In this document: piece by piece, positions 1 through 7,986 of the stretch
How the letters are laid out: each line of letters opens with the position of its first letter
How positions within the stretch are numbered: position 1 is the first letter of the stretch
Origin: an uncultured Kiritimatiellota bacterium
GTDB lineage: Bacteria; Verrucomicrobiota; Kiritimatiellia; RFP12; UBA1067
Direction of reading: 5' to 3'
DNA: 13,690 bases
Assembly: GCA_934635045.1 (NCBI GenBank)
Contig: CAKTZA010000080.1
Location: forward strand, 1-13,690
Made by a program: the position numbers and the translations under genes
Notes under the pieces: generated by a model
What the model was told of the DNA's origin: nothing
Database searches by the model: none
What the model saw: the letters and a program-made list of their open reading frames with translations, nothing else

Positions 1-278
1 CCCGCGCGGCGCACGCGGTTCGCCGGGAAGACCGTCCGCTTGTTCGGGTAGGCGAGCTTGAGCTCGTTGTTGAACGGACGCGGCTGCGTGACCGCGCAGA
101 ACGGCAGCCGTTCGGCGGCGACGAGCGTCTCCTCGCCCGTCGCCTTCACGACGAGCGACTTCGCCTGCGCGTCGTCGCCCAGCGTCAGCCGGAAGTTCCG
201 GTTCTCCAGCGTCACGGCGGCGAGGGCCGCGCATCCCAGGAGGGCGAGAGCCCCCGTCAGAACTGTCTTCATCGTCAT
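1..278 (-). CDS. Secreted protein of unknown function, N-terminal part (cut by window edge)
   Basis: The first 92 codons of a minus-strand gene are visible and it continues beyond position 1. Residues 1-21 (MTMKTVLTGALALLGCAALA) form a signal sequence. Cleavage after ALA is plausible, and the LLGC at 13-16 could serve as a weak lipobox. The mature part begins VTLENRNFRLTLGDD and has alternating beta-strand character, as at the start of an extracellular beta-sandwich domain. I do not recognise the family. Possible members include large secreted glycan-active enzymes, but no catalytic region lies in the window. The start is well supported: AAGGAG lies at 284-289, five bases before the ATG. The ATG overlaps the stop of the upstream 90-aa gene as ATGA, so the two are probably translationally coupled. 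A second in-frame ATG two codons later (272) is an alternative start. Confidence 0.75.
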   Translation of the reverse strand, partial: MTMKTVLTGALALLGCAALAAVTLENRNFRLTLGDDAQAKSLVVKATGEETLVAAERLPFCAVTQPRPFNNELKLAYPNKRTVFPANRVRRA

Positions 279-547
279 GTCGTCTCCTTGGCTTTCCGTT
301 TTTCTTCGTTGTTCGTCTTTCTTCGTTGTCTGTCTGGCGCGGGACCTCGGGCGGCTTGCCCTTTTCCCTTCCGGGCAGCCAGCGCCGAGCGCGCCACCGC
401 GTCAAGCGGTCCCGCATTGTCCGATAGTATAGCAAACTTCAGTTCGGAATGCTTGAGGGCGGCGCCTTGCTCGACAAGCGACAGGAGGCGGGCGCGGTGT
501 TCCGCGAACGCCTCGGCAAGGCTCTGCGACGTGAACTCGTCTTCCAT
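275..547 (-). CDS. Small cytoplasmic protein of unknown function (90 aa)
   Basis: This 90-residue protein starts MEDEFTSQSLAEAFAEHRAR. Residues 5-60 look mostly helical, with an acidic-to-neutral amphipathic stretch. Residues 60-90 are Lys/Arg/Glu/Gln-rich and probably disordered. There is no signal peptide or membrane segment, and I do not recognise the family. Two features argue that it is real. Its ATG sits exactly 7 bases after a -10-like hexamer (555-560) in the same arrangement seen at the large gene starting at 12437. Its stop codon overlaps the ATG of the next gene as ATGA, with a good ribosome-binding site embedded in its last codons. It would be the first gene of a unit with the secreted protein downstream. 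A basic tail might bind nucleic acid, but that is speculation. Plus-strand frames across this region are open too but have no comparable start signals. Confidence 0.6.
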   Translation of the reverse strand: MEDEFTSQSLAEAFAEHRARLLSLVEQGAALKHSELKFAILSDNAGPLDAVARSALAARKGKGQAARGPAPDRQRRKTNNEEKRKAKETT

Positions 548-554
548 GCCGCAT

Positions 555-560
555 ATTTTA
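555..560 (-). promoter_or_regulatory. -10-like box of a leaderless promoter for the 90-aa gene
   Basis: On the minus strand the sequence reads CGG-TAAAAT-ATGCGGC-ATG, with TAAAAT at 555-560 and the start codon at 547. Seven bases separate hexamer and start codon, so transcription would be expected to begin at or next to the A of the ATG. No convincing -35 is visible. The arrangement matches the promoter at 12445-12450 base for base in spacing. Confidence 0.5.
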
Positions 561-751
561 CCGTTTAGGAGAGACCGTGTGTTGGCGGCGGCGACTGATT
601 GCCTTCTGCGTCCGGAAAGGCCCGTTCCCGCGAAGAGACGGGAGGGACGCGTGCCCTATGGCATTCGCTTCGCGGACAGCCTTCAGCTGGGGGATACTGT
701 CACGTCCGGCCCTTGCAACTGCCTCTCTTCGTGAATCGCGTTCGCGCGCAT

Positions 752-3133
752 TCAATCCAGCGCAGAGGTCGCCGCGAGGCCAAGATCATGTGCCGTGGCC
801 GACAGGACGCCGCCCTCCGACAAGGAGCCGTCCCCCGGCAGGACGCCGTCCCGCGAGGCCGACGCCGCCCGGCGCACGATGACCTGCACGAGCCCTCGAA
901 ACGTGCGCTGGAACGGCTGCTGAAGGCCGTCCCTGTCTGTCGGATCTCCGTTGCAGACGCCCGCAAGGGCATACGGCCCCGACACGGCGAAGTCGATCCG
1001 CACGTCCGCGTTCGGCACGACCGTGCCCGCCGCGTCCACGAGCGCGACCTTGAAGTAGGTCAGCTCGTCCCCCGAAAAGGACGGCTCGCGTTCGAGTCGG
1101 AGCGCGACAGGCTTTCCCGCCGTTCGCCGGACGGCCTCCGCCCAGACCGCACCGTTCTTGTAGGCGACGAGCCGAATCTCTCCCGGCCAATACGTGACGT
1201 CGTTCCATTCAAGCGTGTAGACGCCCTTCGGCTTGTCCTTCTTTCGGACGCCTTGCGAGACGCCGTTCACGAACAGCTCGGCCGCATCGCCGCTCGTGTA
1301 GGCCCAGACCGGCGTGCGCGCGCCTTCGCGTCCCGGCCACGTCCAGTGCGGCAGCAGGTGCGCCGTCGGCACATCCGGTCGCCAGTACGCGCGATAGGCG
1401 TAGAACCTGTCCTTCGGAAAGCCCGCGAGATCGCAGACGCCGTAGTAGGAACTGCGCGCCGCCGCACCGTGCGGATCGGGCTCGCCGAGATAGTCGAACC
1501 CCGTCCAGACGAACTCGCCGTAGACTTGCGGATACCTGTCCTGATAGAAGAACTCGACATCGGGGTGGTAGTTGGTCGGACGCTGGGCAAAGATGTCGTA
1601 GCTCGACACCTGACAGTCGCGCATACCGGCTTCGGCCTTGAACGGACGCGGGCGCCGCGCGAACCCGTCCGGCAGCGGAAAGAAGTACGTGTCGCGCGAC
1701 GACACCATCGAGCTCGTCTCCGTGCCCAGCACGCCCTTGTCGGGGAAGAGCCGCAACAGTTCGCCGTAGTCGTCGGGACGGTAGTTCGCGCCGTAGATGT
1801 CCGCCGGGGCTGCGAACCCGTTCGTGTACGCCCCCGCGAAATCGATGCCGTACGTGACGGGCCGCGTCGGATCCTCGCGGTGGGCGATGTCCACGAGTTC
1901 ACGGGCGATTGCGGCCCCCGCCTGCGGCGCCTCCTTCTGTTCGGGCAGCTCGTTGCCGACCGACCAGGCGATGACCGACGGATGGTTGCGGTCGCGGCGG
2001 ATGAAGTCGACGAGATCGCGCACGTGCCAGGCCGGAAAGTGCTTCGCGTAGTCCGCATGCCGGATCTTGCTCCGCGTCCAGACGTCGAACGCCTCGTCCA
2101 GCACCAGCATCCCCGTCTCGTCGCAGACCCGCAGCAGCTCGGGCGCGGGCGGGTTGTGCGCCGTGCGAATCGCGTTTGCGCCCATGTCCTTCAGAATCCG
2201 AATCTGCCGCCGGATCGCCGCCGGATCGACGGCCGCGCCCAGCGCCCCCAAGTCATGATGCAGACAGACGCCGTTGATCTTCAAGTGGCGCCCGTTCAGG
2301 AAGAAGCCCTCCGACGGACGAAACGCCGCCTGACGAAAGCCGAAGCGTTCCTCCACCGCGTCGATGACCGCGCCACCGCGCACGACCTCCACGCGCGCGG
2401 TGTAGAGGTTCGGCGCGTCAACATCCCAAAGACGTGGCCGCGCGACCGAGAGCCCCGTTTCGCCAAGGATGCACCGCCGAATCTCGACGCCCTCCGTCGG
2501 GCCGTCCAGCTCGACGTCGATTGAGACGTCTCCGCCGTCCGTCGTGCGGATGCAGACGCCATTTTCACGCACGCGCGTCGCCGCCGTCTCGACAAGACGG
2601 ACGTTTCGGTAGAGTCCGCCGCCCGTGTACCAGCGCGACGAGCCCGTCTCGTTGACGCAGCGGACGGCGACCACGTTCGTCTCGCCGACGGGCCTGAGAT
2701 ACGGCGTCACGTCCACGGCGAACGACACATACCCGAACGGACGTGACGCGACGGCACAACCGTTGACGAACACCGTCGTCCCGCTCATCGCGCCGTCGAA
2801 TTCCAGCCGCGCCGCCGCCGCGTGCCCCGTGACGAACCGACGACGGTAAACGCCCGTGCCGAAACACGGGAGACCACCCATCCGCAGGTGATAGCGACTG
2901 TCGAACGACGCGCCAATGCCCCAGTCGTGCGGCACGCGCACCGTCGCCCAAGACACATCGTCGAAGTCTTCAAGGACGGCGTTGCCGTCTTCCTTCGCCA
3001 CCTCCCCCCAGGGCGAACCGCCGAAATGACGGAACCGCCAGCCATCGCGCCAGTCCGTCACCGTGCGCGCCGACGCGACGAGGCCGAGTCCGCACGCGCA
3101 GCAGAAAAGAAAGCCGCCTTTCATCACCGTCAT
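752..3133 (-). CDS. Secreted glycoside hydrolase family 2 enzyme (beta-galactosidase-like)
   Basis: This 793-aa protein has a signal sequence at residues 1-22 (MTVMKGGFLFCCACGLGLVA). The domain order is typical of GH2. A sugar-binding jelly roll spans about 27-185 (PHDWGI at 68-73), then an Ig-like sandwich to about 267. A TIM barrel runs from about 275 to 585 (FFLNGRHLKINGVCLHHDLG; RTAHNPP at 323-329). C-terminal beta domains start near 605 (VWAYTSGDAAELFVNG). The general acid/base should be Glu395 in SVGNELPE and the nucleophile Glu472 in LGTETSS, followed by the SSRDTY segment usual in beta-galactosidase-like GH2 members. Exo-action on beta-linked galactose is the family default, but GH2 also includes mannosidases, glucuronidases and arabinosidases, so the sugar is uncertain. 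The chosen ATG overlaps the upstream stop as ATGA. ATG 3124 is an alternative, and the longer frame from 3175 would spoil the signal peptide. It is the last gene of the six-gene unit. Confidence 0.9.
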   Translation of the reverse strand: MTVMKGGFLFCCACGLGLVASARTVTDWRDGWRFRHFGGSPWGEVAKEDGNAVLEDFDDVSWATVRVPHDWGIGASFDSRYHLRMGGLPCFGTGVYRRRFVTGHAAAARLEFDGAMSGTTVFVNGCAVASRPFGYVSFAVDVTPYLRPVGETNVVAVRCVNETGSSRWYTGGGLYRNVRLVETAATRVRENGVCIRTTDGGDVSIDVELDGPTEGVEIRRCILGETGLSVARPRLWDVDAPNLYTARVEVVRGGAVIDAVEERFGFRQAAFRPSEGFFLNGRHLKINGVCLHHDLGALGAAVDPAAIRRQIRILKDMGANAIRTAHNPPAPELLRVCDETGMLVLDEAFDVWTRSKIRHADYAKHFPAWHVRDLVDFIRRDRNHPSVIAWSVGNELPEQKEAPQAGAAIARELVDIAHREDPTRPVTYGIDFAGAYTNGFAAPADIYGANYRPDDYGELLRLFPDKGVLGTETSSMVSSRDTYFFPLPDGFARRPRPFKAEAGMRDCQVSSYDIFAQRPTNYHPDVEFFYQDRYPQVYGEFVWTGFDYLGEPDPHGAAARSSYYGVCDLAGFPKDRFYAYRAYWRPDVPTAHLLPHWTWPGREGARTPVWAYTSGDAAELFVNGVSQGVRKKDKPKGVYTLEWNDVTYWPGEIRLVAYKNGAVWAEAVRRTAGKPVALRLEREPSFSGDELTYFKVALVDAAGTVVPNADVRIDFAVSGPYALAGVCNGDPTDRDGLQQPFQRTFRGLVQVIVRRAASASRDGVLPGDGSLSEGGVLSATAHDLGLAATSALD

Positions 3134-5331
3134 TTCTTCCAGAGCTCCGGCACGTCCGGCGGCAGCGTCAGCCATTCCGGGTGCTCACGCACACCCTCCG
3201 CCTCGCGCATCGGCAGCTTCCGGCGCGGCGTGGCGACAAGCCCCATCCGCGCGACCGGCACACGCGAGAAGTCGGGCGACGACGTCTTCGCGTCCAGCAG
3301 CCGCGCGCCCGCGTCGCCGCCGTGCTTCCGCCATGTCGCCCAGCTGACGCGGCCCTTCTCGCGCGTGCCGTCAGGAAGCGTGACGCCCGAGACCAGGTTG
3401 ACCCTGACGTCGTTCGTCCCCGAGCAGATCGCGTTCGCGGCGAAGACGTTGGCCGTCAGGTTGCAGTCGCGCAGACGCGCATAGACCGCCGTCGGCTGGT
3501 CGGGATAGAAGAACTGGTTGTCGCGCACGACATTGCCGCGCATGACGGTGCCGTCGGCGAGAAACGGGGCGTCCGGCGAATGGGCGAGCGACGGGAAGTT
3601 CGTCCACGCGGGCTGGACGTCCACGACGGCGTGCCACTCGCGCGAGATGGCCTTCTGCCGCTGCGTGACGAAGTAGCCGTTCGTCTCGGCGTTCCAGCCC
3701 TGGACCTGGATCTGGTCGAGCCAGCCCTCCTTGCCGGCGTTGGAGATGAAGATGTTGTTCGTGACCGTGACGTAGCGGGCGTTGTGCAGGTTGAGCGCGG
3801 CGAGGTTCGCGCGCTCGACGACGTTCCCGTAGACCTCGACGCCGCCGATCGCCTCGTCGAGATGGATGCCGCTCGCGAAGAAGCCGAACTTGTACGCGCC
3901 CTCCCGCGTGGCATAGCCGACGGAATTCGAGATGCGGTTGTAGCGGATGACCGTTCCCGCGCCGTTGACCCAGCCGCCGCCGTAGATGGCCCCCGTGTCC
4001 TCCAGCTCCAGGTTGACGTCGCGGATCACGTTGTACTCGACCGTGTGCAGGCGTCCGCGGATGATGAGCGCGGCGCGCGGCATGTCATGGACGAGGCAGT
4101 GCGCGACCGTCGCGCCCTGCCCCGCGATCAGCACGCCGATGCCGTGGCGGTCAACGCGGCCCGTGTGGTGGATGTAGCAGTTCTCGATGCGGTTGCGGCT
4201 CCGTTCCAGCGACGTCGGCTCGCCGCCGCTCAGGCTGATGCCGTGCGCCCCGATGTCCCAGATGTCGCAGTCCGCCACCACGCACCGCGTGGCGTGCGCG
4301 ATCTGGACGGCGCTCCCGAAGAAGCCGCCAATGTCATGGAATCGGCAGCCGACGACGCGCAGGCGCTCGGCGTCTTCCGCCCGAAGCCCCTCGTCGGCCT
4401 CCGCAATCTCCAGTCCGATGACGTCGACGTTCGCCACGCCCTTCAGGCGAAGAACCGGCCCGCCCGACGGAATCGACACGACGCCCGCGTTGGGGTCTTC
4501 GCCCTTCGGCGGAATGAAGTGAATCTTGCCCGCCACGCGGTCGCAGTACCATTCGCCCGGCGCGTCCAGCTCCTCGCGCAGCCCCTCCAGGATGTAGCGG
4601 TCGCCCGGACGCGCCTCGAAGCGCAAGCCGTGGCTGAGCGTCAGGCGGCGCGTCGTCGGATCCCACGCCGCGATTTTCCGCTCCTCGTTGATCCAGTTGT
4701 ACTGGGGAAAGATGTCGACGAGGCCCTCTTCGGGACAACGCCACGTCCGCGCGTCCTTCTCGCGCACGGTGAAAGCCTGCCGCGACGCGCCGGGACACGC
4801 CGCGTACATCCCGATCGGCGTGCCGTCCACATACGCCCAGCCGCCCGAATACGGCAAGGCCGGGTCTGCGTTGGGCCAACGCGCACGAATCATCCGGCGG
4901 CCATTGAAGAACAGGAGTTCGGGCACCTGCGCGAGACCGAACGCGGACACGTCAGCCGTCCAGACGTCGGCACGCCCGTTGAAGCCCTCCTTACGCCAAT
5001 CCCGGATGCGCCGACTGCCCAGGAGCCCGCTCCCCGGCTCGCCAAAGACGGTGAGCCGCCCCCACCCGGCGCGCGCATGACGCGCATCCAGCTCAACCGG
5101 CCCGGACACGCGCCACAGGCCGGACGGCACGCGAACGACAATCGTACGTGACGGATCTTCCGTCCGCTGCCGTTCGACGGCTCGGAGCGCGGCGTCGAAC
5201 GAGCACGTCCCGTCCGTCCGCGTCTCCACGCGCAGCATCAGCGTCTCGCCCGCGTTCAGCGTCCCCACCGCCAAGAACAGTCCGCCGACCAAGACGCAAC
5301 CGCCAATCAAAAATCTCACGTATTTCATCAT
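3130..5331 (-). CDS. Secreted right-handed parallel beta-helix protein, GH141-like
   Basis: This 733-aa protein has a signal segment at residues 1-27 (YVRFLIGGCVLVGGLFLAVG). Residues 44-130 form the opening helix turns (SFDAALRAVERQR; VRVPSGLWRVSGPVEL). Residues 135-300 are the inserted domain usual in this family (LLFFNGRRMIRARWPNADP; WYCDRVAGKIHFIPPKGEDP). Residues 300-640 are beta-helix turns with repeated N-x-I/V motifs (NRIENCYIHH, VEYNVIRDV, VIRYNRISNS, VTVTNNIFISN). Conserved acidic sites ELEDTGAIYGGGW (442-454, Asp445) and SGIHLDEA (487-494, Asp492) are my candidates for the active site. GH141 members of known activity include an alpha-L-fucosidase from pectin (RG-II) degradation and a xylanase. 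Substrate here is unknown. The start overlaps the upstream stop as ATGA. The adjacent ATG at 5328 has better spacing from AAGG and may be the real start. It is paralogous to the C-terminal half of the 12437 gene. Confidence 0.82.
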   Translation of the reverse strand: MMKYVRFLIGGCVLVGGLFLAVGTLNAGETLMLRVETRTDGTCSFDAALRAVERQRTEDPSRTIVVRVPSGLWRVSGPVELDARHARAGWGRLTVFGEPGSGLLGSRRIRDWRKEGFNGRADVWTADVSAFGLAQVPELLFFNGRRMIRARWPNADPALPYSGGWAYVDGTPIGMYAACPGASRQAFTVREKDARTWRCPEEGLVDIFPQYNWINEERKIAAWDPTTRRLTLSHGLRFEARPGDRYILEGLREELDAPGEWYCDRVAGKIHFIPPKGEDPNAGVVSIPSGGPVLRLKGVANVDVIGLEIAEADEGLRAEDAERLRVVGCRFHDIGGFFGSAVQIAHATRCVVADCDIWDIGAHGISLSGGEPTSLERSRNRIENCYIHHTGRVDRHGIGVLIAGQGATVAHCLVHDMPRAALIIRGRLHTVEYNVIRDVNLELEDTGAIYGGGWVNGAGTVIRYNRISNSVGYATREGAYKFGFFASGIHLDEAIGGVEVYGNVVERANLAALNLHNARYVTVTNNIFISNAGKEGWLDQIQVQGWNAETNGYFVTQRQKAISREWHAVVDVQPAWTNFPSLAHSPDAPFLADGTVMRGNVVRDNQFFYPDQPTAVYARLRDCNLTANVFAANAICSGTNDVRVNLVSGVTLPDGTREKGRVSWATWRKHGGDAGARLLDAKTSSPDFSRVPVARMGLVATPRRKLPMREAEGVREHPEWLTLPPDVPELWKK

Positions 5332-6536
5332 TTCCTTTTCTTCCAGTTGCTTTTCACGACGATTTCCGCCATCGGATGTTTCGCCGCAATAAGTTCGCGA
5401 ATTTTCCGCAGTCCGTTCTCAACGCCCTTCGGCGGCTGGTCGAACGGCGAATTGTGAGCCCCCACACGCACGACGAACCGCTTGGCCGAATAGCCTTCCA
5501 GTTCGCCGTTCTCCAGACGCCAGATGACGTGCTGCGTCGCGTCACCCACCACCTGCAGATCGAGGTCATCCGCGCCCACTTCAGCAAGCGGCGCCGTGCG
5601 GTCTCCGACCCAGACCGTCTCAAATCCGTTTGTCGGTGCCGACAGGACGGCGAGGCGATGCGCGTGCAGGGCCTTCAGCCAGTCGCGCTCCCCCGTGCGC
5701 GGCACGGAGCAGACGCCCAGCTTGCCGTCCGCCTCCGTCACCGACGCATCGATGCGCGGCGCGAACCGCGACGGGATCAACAGCGTGCCGTCGCCGGCAA
5801 GGACATAGTTGAGATACGGGATGAGTGCGTTCGCCCAAATCTCGCGCCCGATGCCGCCCGGATGTAGACGGTCAGGCATCACCTCAGCCGACAACCGCCC
5901 ATCGACCGTCAGGAACTGGTCGTTGAAATCGACCCAAATGATACGCCGCCCGTCCGCGAACTCGCGGATGCCCCGATTGACGCGCTCGTTGCGTCGACGC
6001 AGGGGCGAGTCCGCCGTCGCCGCGCGCGGAAAGATCGGATGCAGGACGACTTTCGCATCCGGCTGGCGTTCGCGCAACGCATCGAGGATCGCCCGAATGC
6101 CGAGGATGGTGTCGATCGGCGTCTCCTCGGCGAGCGAACGATGCCCCGTGTTGTTCGTGCCGATCATGAGGACGATCACCCGCGCCCGATATCCGTCGAG
6201 CTGCCCATGGGCGATTCGCCAAAGCACGTGCTCGGTTCGGTCGCCGCCGAAGCCGAGGTTGAGGGCGCGATAGGGTTCGCCCGCGAAGTATTTCTCCCAC
6301 CACGTCCGCCCCTCGACGTCCCAGCCGTGGGTGATGGAGTCGCCGAGGAAGACGACAGAACTGCCGCCCGCCTTCACGAGCGCGTCCTTCTCCGAAAGAC
6401 GCGACCACCACCAGTTCCGAAGGTCTTCGCTCTGGGGACAGGCCCTGAGAGACGGTATCTCGACGTCCGTCGCCGACGCGCGAAACGAGCCCGCGCCGCC
6501 GAGGAGCAGCGCACCGACAAGAAGGAGCGTTCGCAT
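5328..6536 (-). CDS. Secreted SGNH/GDSL esterase with a degenerate second SGNH half
   Basis: This 402-aa protein has a signal sequence at 1-22 (MRTLLLVGALLLGGAGSFRA). The first domain (about 55-247) has all SGNH blocks: GDSIT at 65-69 with nucleophile Ser67, FGGD at 96-99, GTNN at 126-129, and DRLH at 222-225 supplying Asp222 and His225. It resembles the PAF-acetylhydrolase-like GDSL group, which removes acetyl or other acyl groups from sugars and lipids. Residues 305-396 repeat the first half of this domain in degenerate form: GDS becomes GDR at 311-313, and GTNN becomes GAHN at 359-362. The copy stops before any D-x-x-H, so it cannot be catalytic by the usual mechanism. ATG 6536 is chosen because AGGAG (6545-6549) lies eight bases upstream. 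A GTG at 6545 would overlap the previous stop but has no ribosome-binding spacing. In context it probably deacylates the glycan attacked by neighbouring hydrolases. Confidence 0.88.
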   Translation of the reverse strand: MRTLLLVGALLLGGAGSFRASATDVEIPSLRACPQSEDLRNWWWSRLSEKDALVKAGGSSVVFLGDSITHGWDVEGRTWWEKYFAGEPYRALNLGFGGDRTEHVLWRIAHGQLDGYRARVIVLMIGTNNTGHRSLAEETPIDTILGIRAILDALRERQPDAKVVLHPIFPRAATADSPLRRRNERVNRGIREFADGRRIIWVDFNDQFLTVDGRLSAEVMPDRLHPGGIGREIWANALIPYLNYVLAGDGTLLIPSRFAPRIDASVTEADGKLGVCSVPRTGERDWLKALHAHRLAVLSAPTNGFETVWVGDRTAPLAEVGADDLDLQVVGDATQHVIWRLENGELEGYSAKRFVVRVGAHNSPFDQPPKGVENGLRKIRELIAAKHPMAEIVVKSNWKKRK

Positions 6537-6541
6537 GCGTC

Positions 6542-7957
6542 TCACTCCTCTGCGCCGAGGTAGATGGCGAAACGGTAGCCGAAGGTCGTGCTGCTTTCGG
6601 TCGTCTTGGCCGCCCCCCGGAACGCCGCGCGCGAATCGGACGGATACGACCCGTAGCCGCCGCCACGGTAGCCGCGCTGTGTCCCTGTCGTGACGCCGAC
6701 CGGATCTGTCACGTCCGGCAACGCCGCTGCGGCAAACCAGTCAAGCACCCACTCGTTCACGCTGCCGTGCATGTCGTAGAGTCCCCAGGCGTTCGGCAAT
6801 TTGCTGCCGACCGGGCCCGGCCCGTACGCATCACCGTCGTCCTTCGGGTCGCTCCACGTGCCGGCATCCGCATCGTATTTCATCGAGTTCTTCTTGAACT
6901 TGGCAATCGAGTAGATGCCCGTGCCCGCCGTCGGGTCGGAGCCGGAAGGATCGACGTCCTTGATCTCGCCGGAAACGAGATCCGTCCCGTCGTAGAACGT
7001 GTGGGTCGATCCGGCGCGGCAGCAGTATTCCCACATCGCCTCCGTCGGCAGGTCGACCAGCAGCCCCGTGTCCGCGATGTGCCGACGAAACCAGCCGACG
7101 AGACTGATCTTGTTGGCGTCCATGTGGTTGTAGTTCGAGAACTCCGTGACCGACGGAATCTCGTAGACGGCGTGGCCCGTCGTCGGCCAGTCGATGCCCT
7201 GCGCAACCGAGCCGCGCAGGAACTCGTATGAGCAGTTCGTCGACGGACGGTTGCCCGTCGCCGTGGACTTGCCGTAGCCCGCGTTCGGCCACCATGCCTT
7301 GATCTGGTAGAACTGCTGCGCCGTCACCTCGAAGACGCCCATGTAGAACGGCTTGGTGAACGTGACCTGGTGTCGGTTTTCGGATCCAGTCTTGTTCTTC
7401 TGGCTCCATGTGTCCGGCTCCGTGCTGGGACAGCCCATCGTGAACGTCCCCGGCTCGATGCGGCGGAACACCATCTTCGTGCGCTTGTATTCGTCGTCCC
7501 ACTGGCCGTCGCCGTCCGCGTCGATCACCGTCGCGGAATAGGAGACCGGCCAGGGCTTCGGCTTCTCGCCGTTGACCGCGCCCTCGGACATGTCGATGAT
7601 GAGATACTTGCGCGATTCGATGTCGACGGCCGTCAGCGTCACCGTGAGATTCGCAAGTTCGCGACGTGCGACATACGCCGTCTTCGCCGGATCCCAGACG
7701 ATGCGGCGCTCGCCGGGCCCCACGCTGTACAGGTCGCCCGACAGCGAAGCCGCCGGAATCGTCAGCGTCTCATCGCCGTTCTTCAGCGTCACGTCGATGT
7801 CGTAGGTCTTGCCGTCCGTCTCCAGCAGACGGTAGTCAATGTTGACCTTCGCGTTCCACGGCCACTGCTGCCGCACAACCACCTTGTCAATCGTTCCGGC
7901 ATGAGCGCCAAGGGCCATCGCCGCCGCGCCAACCAAACTGAGCATGCTCGTGTTCAT
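6542..7957 (-). CDS. Secreted SUMF1/FGE-fold protein lacking the catalytic cysteines
   Basis: This 471-aa protein has a signal sequence at 1-20 (MNTSMLSLVGAAAMALGAHA). Residues 22-115 form a beta-rich domain beginning VVVRQQWPWNAKVNIDY. Residues 146-156 (DADGDGQWDDE) look like a DxDxDG calcium-binding loop. Residues 160-470 are a formylglycine-generating-enzyme fold: IEPGTFTMG (167-175), LPTEAMWEYCCRAG (303-316), LPNAWGLYDMHGSVNEW (387-403), RGYRGGGYGSYPSDSRAAFR (428-447), TFGYRFA (458-464). In true enzymes the segment after RGG carries two Cys separated by four residues. Here the matching positions are Ser437 and Ser442, so it is very unlikely to oxidise sulfatases. The fold is also used in sugar- and ligand-binding proteins, and a binding or structural role is more likely. 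No sulfatase gene lies in the window. The start is fixed by an AAAGGAAAC leader. Upstream in-frame codons would overlap the previous gene and add a basic non-signal N-terminus. Confidence 0.85.
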   Translation of the reverse strand: MNTSMLSLVGAAAMALGAHAGTIDKVVVRQQWPWNAKVNIDYRLLETDGKTYDIDVTLKNGDETLTIPAASLSGDLYSVGPGERRIVWDPAKTAYVARRELANLTVTLTAVDIESRKYLIIDMSEGAVNGEKPKPWPVSYSATVIDADGDGQWDDEYKRTKMVFRRIEPGTFTMGCPSTEPDTWSQKNKTGSENRHQVTFTKPFYMGVFEVTAQQFYQIKAWWPNAGYGKSTATGNRPSTNCSYEFLRGSVAQGIDWPTTGHAVYEIPSVTEFSNYNHMDANKISLVGWFRRHIADTGLLVDLPTEAMWEYCCRAGSTHTFYDGTDLVSGEIKDVDPSGSDPTAGTGIYSIAKFKKNSMKYDADAGTWSDPKDDGDAYGPGPVGSKLPNAWGLYDMHGSVNEWVLDWFAAAALPDVTDPVGVTTGTQRGYRGGGYGSYPSDSRAAFRGAAKTTESSTTFGYRFAIYLGAEE

Positions 7958-7962
7958 CTTTT

Positions 7963-7971
7963 GTTTCCTTT
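7963..7971 (-). promoter_or_regulatory. Ribosome-binding site, AAAGGAAAC, five bases before the 7957 start
   Basis: On the minus strand AAAGGAAAC is followed by five bases and then ATG. The same nonamer with the same spacing precedes the genes starting at 8685 and 12768. This decides the start of the SUMF1-fold gene against longer in-frame candidates such as that at 8134. Confidence 0.65.
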
Positions 7972-7986
7972 TTGCTGTTTTATGTG

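Noticed and set aside
58..432. 124-codon plus-strand open frame
   Set aside because: It overlaps two minus-strand genes that are supported by an ATGA junction, AAGGAG and a -10 box. The frame itself is low-complexity Ser/Ala/Arg.
610..660. Possible terminator hairpin around CCCGTTCCCGCGAAGAGACGG
   Set aside because: Only a five-pair stem with a 12-base loop and no T-run on either strand.
558..755. 65-codon minus-strand frame with a TTG start overlapping the GH2 stop
   Set aside because: No ribosome-binding site, Arg-rich without pattern, and it reads through the promoter of the 90-aa gene. More likely untranslated trailer.
599..2524. 641-codon plus-strand open frame
   Set aside because: It is antisense to the GH2 gene and very Arg/Asp/Val-rich with no domain sense. 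Such long shadows arise opposite genes with GC-rich third codon positions.
3134..3175. 14-codon N-terminal extension of the GH2 gene
   Set aside because: It lies inside the upstream gene and would displace the signal sequence. The ATGA overlap at 3133 is the natural start.
3181..5151. 656-codon plus-strand open frame
   Set aside because: It is antisense to the GH141-like gene, with a composition typical of a mirror frame and no start signals.
6542..7957. Annotation as an active sulfatase-maturating enzyme
   Set aside because: Both catalytic Cys positions are Ser and no sulfatase is encoded in the window.
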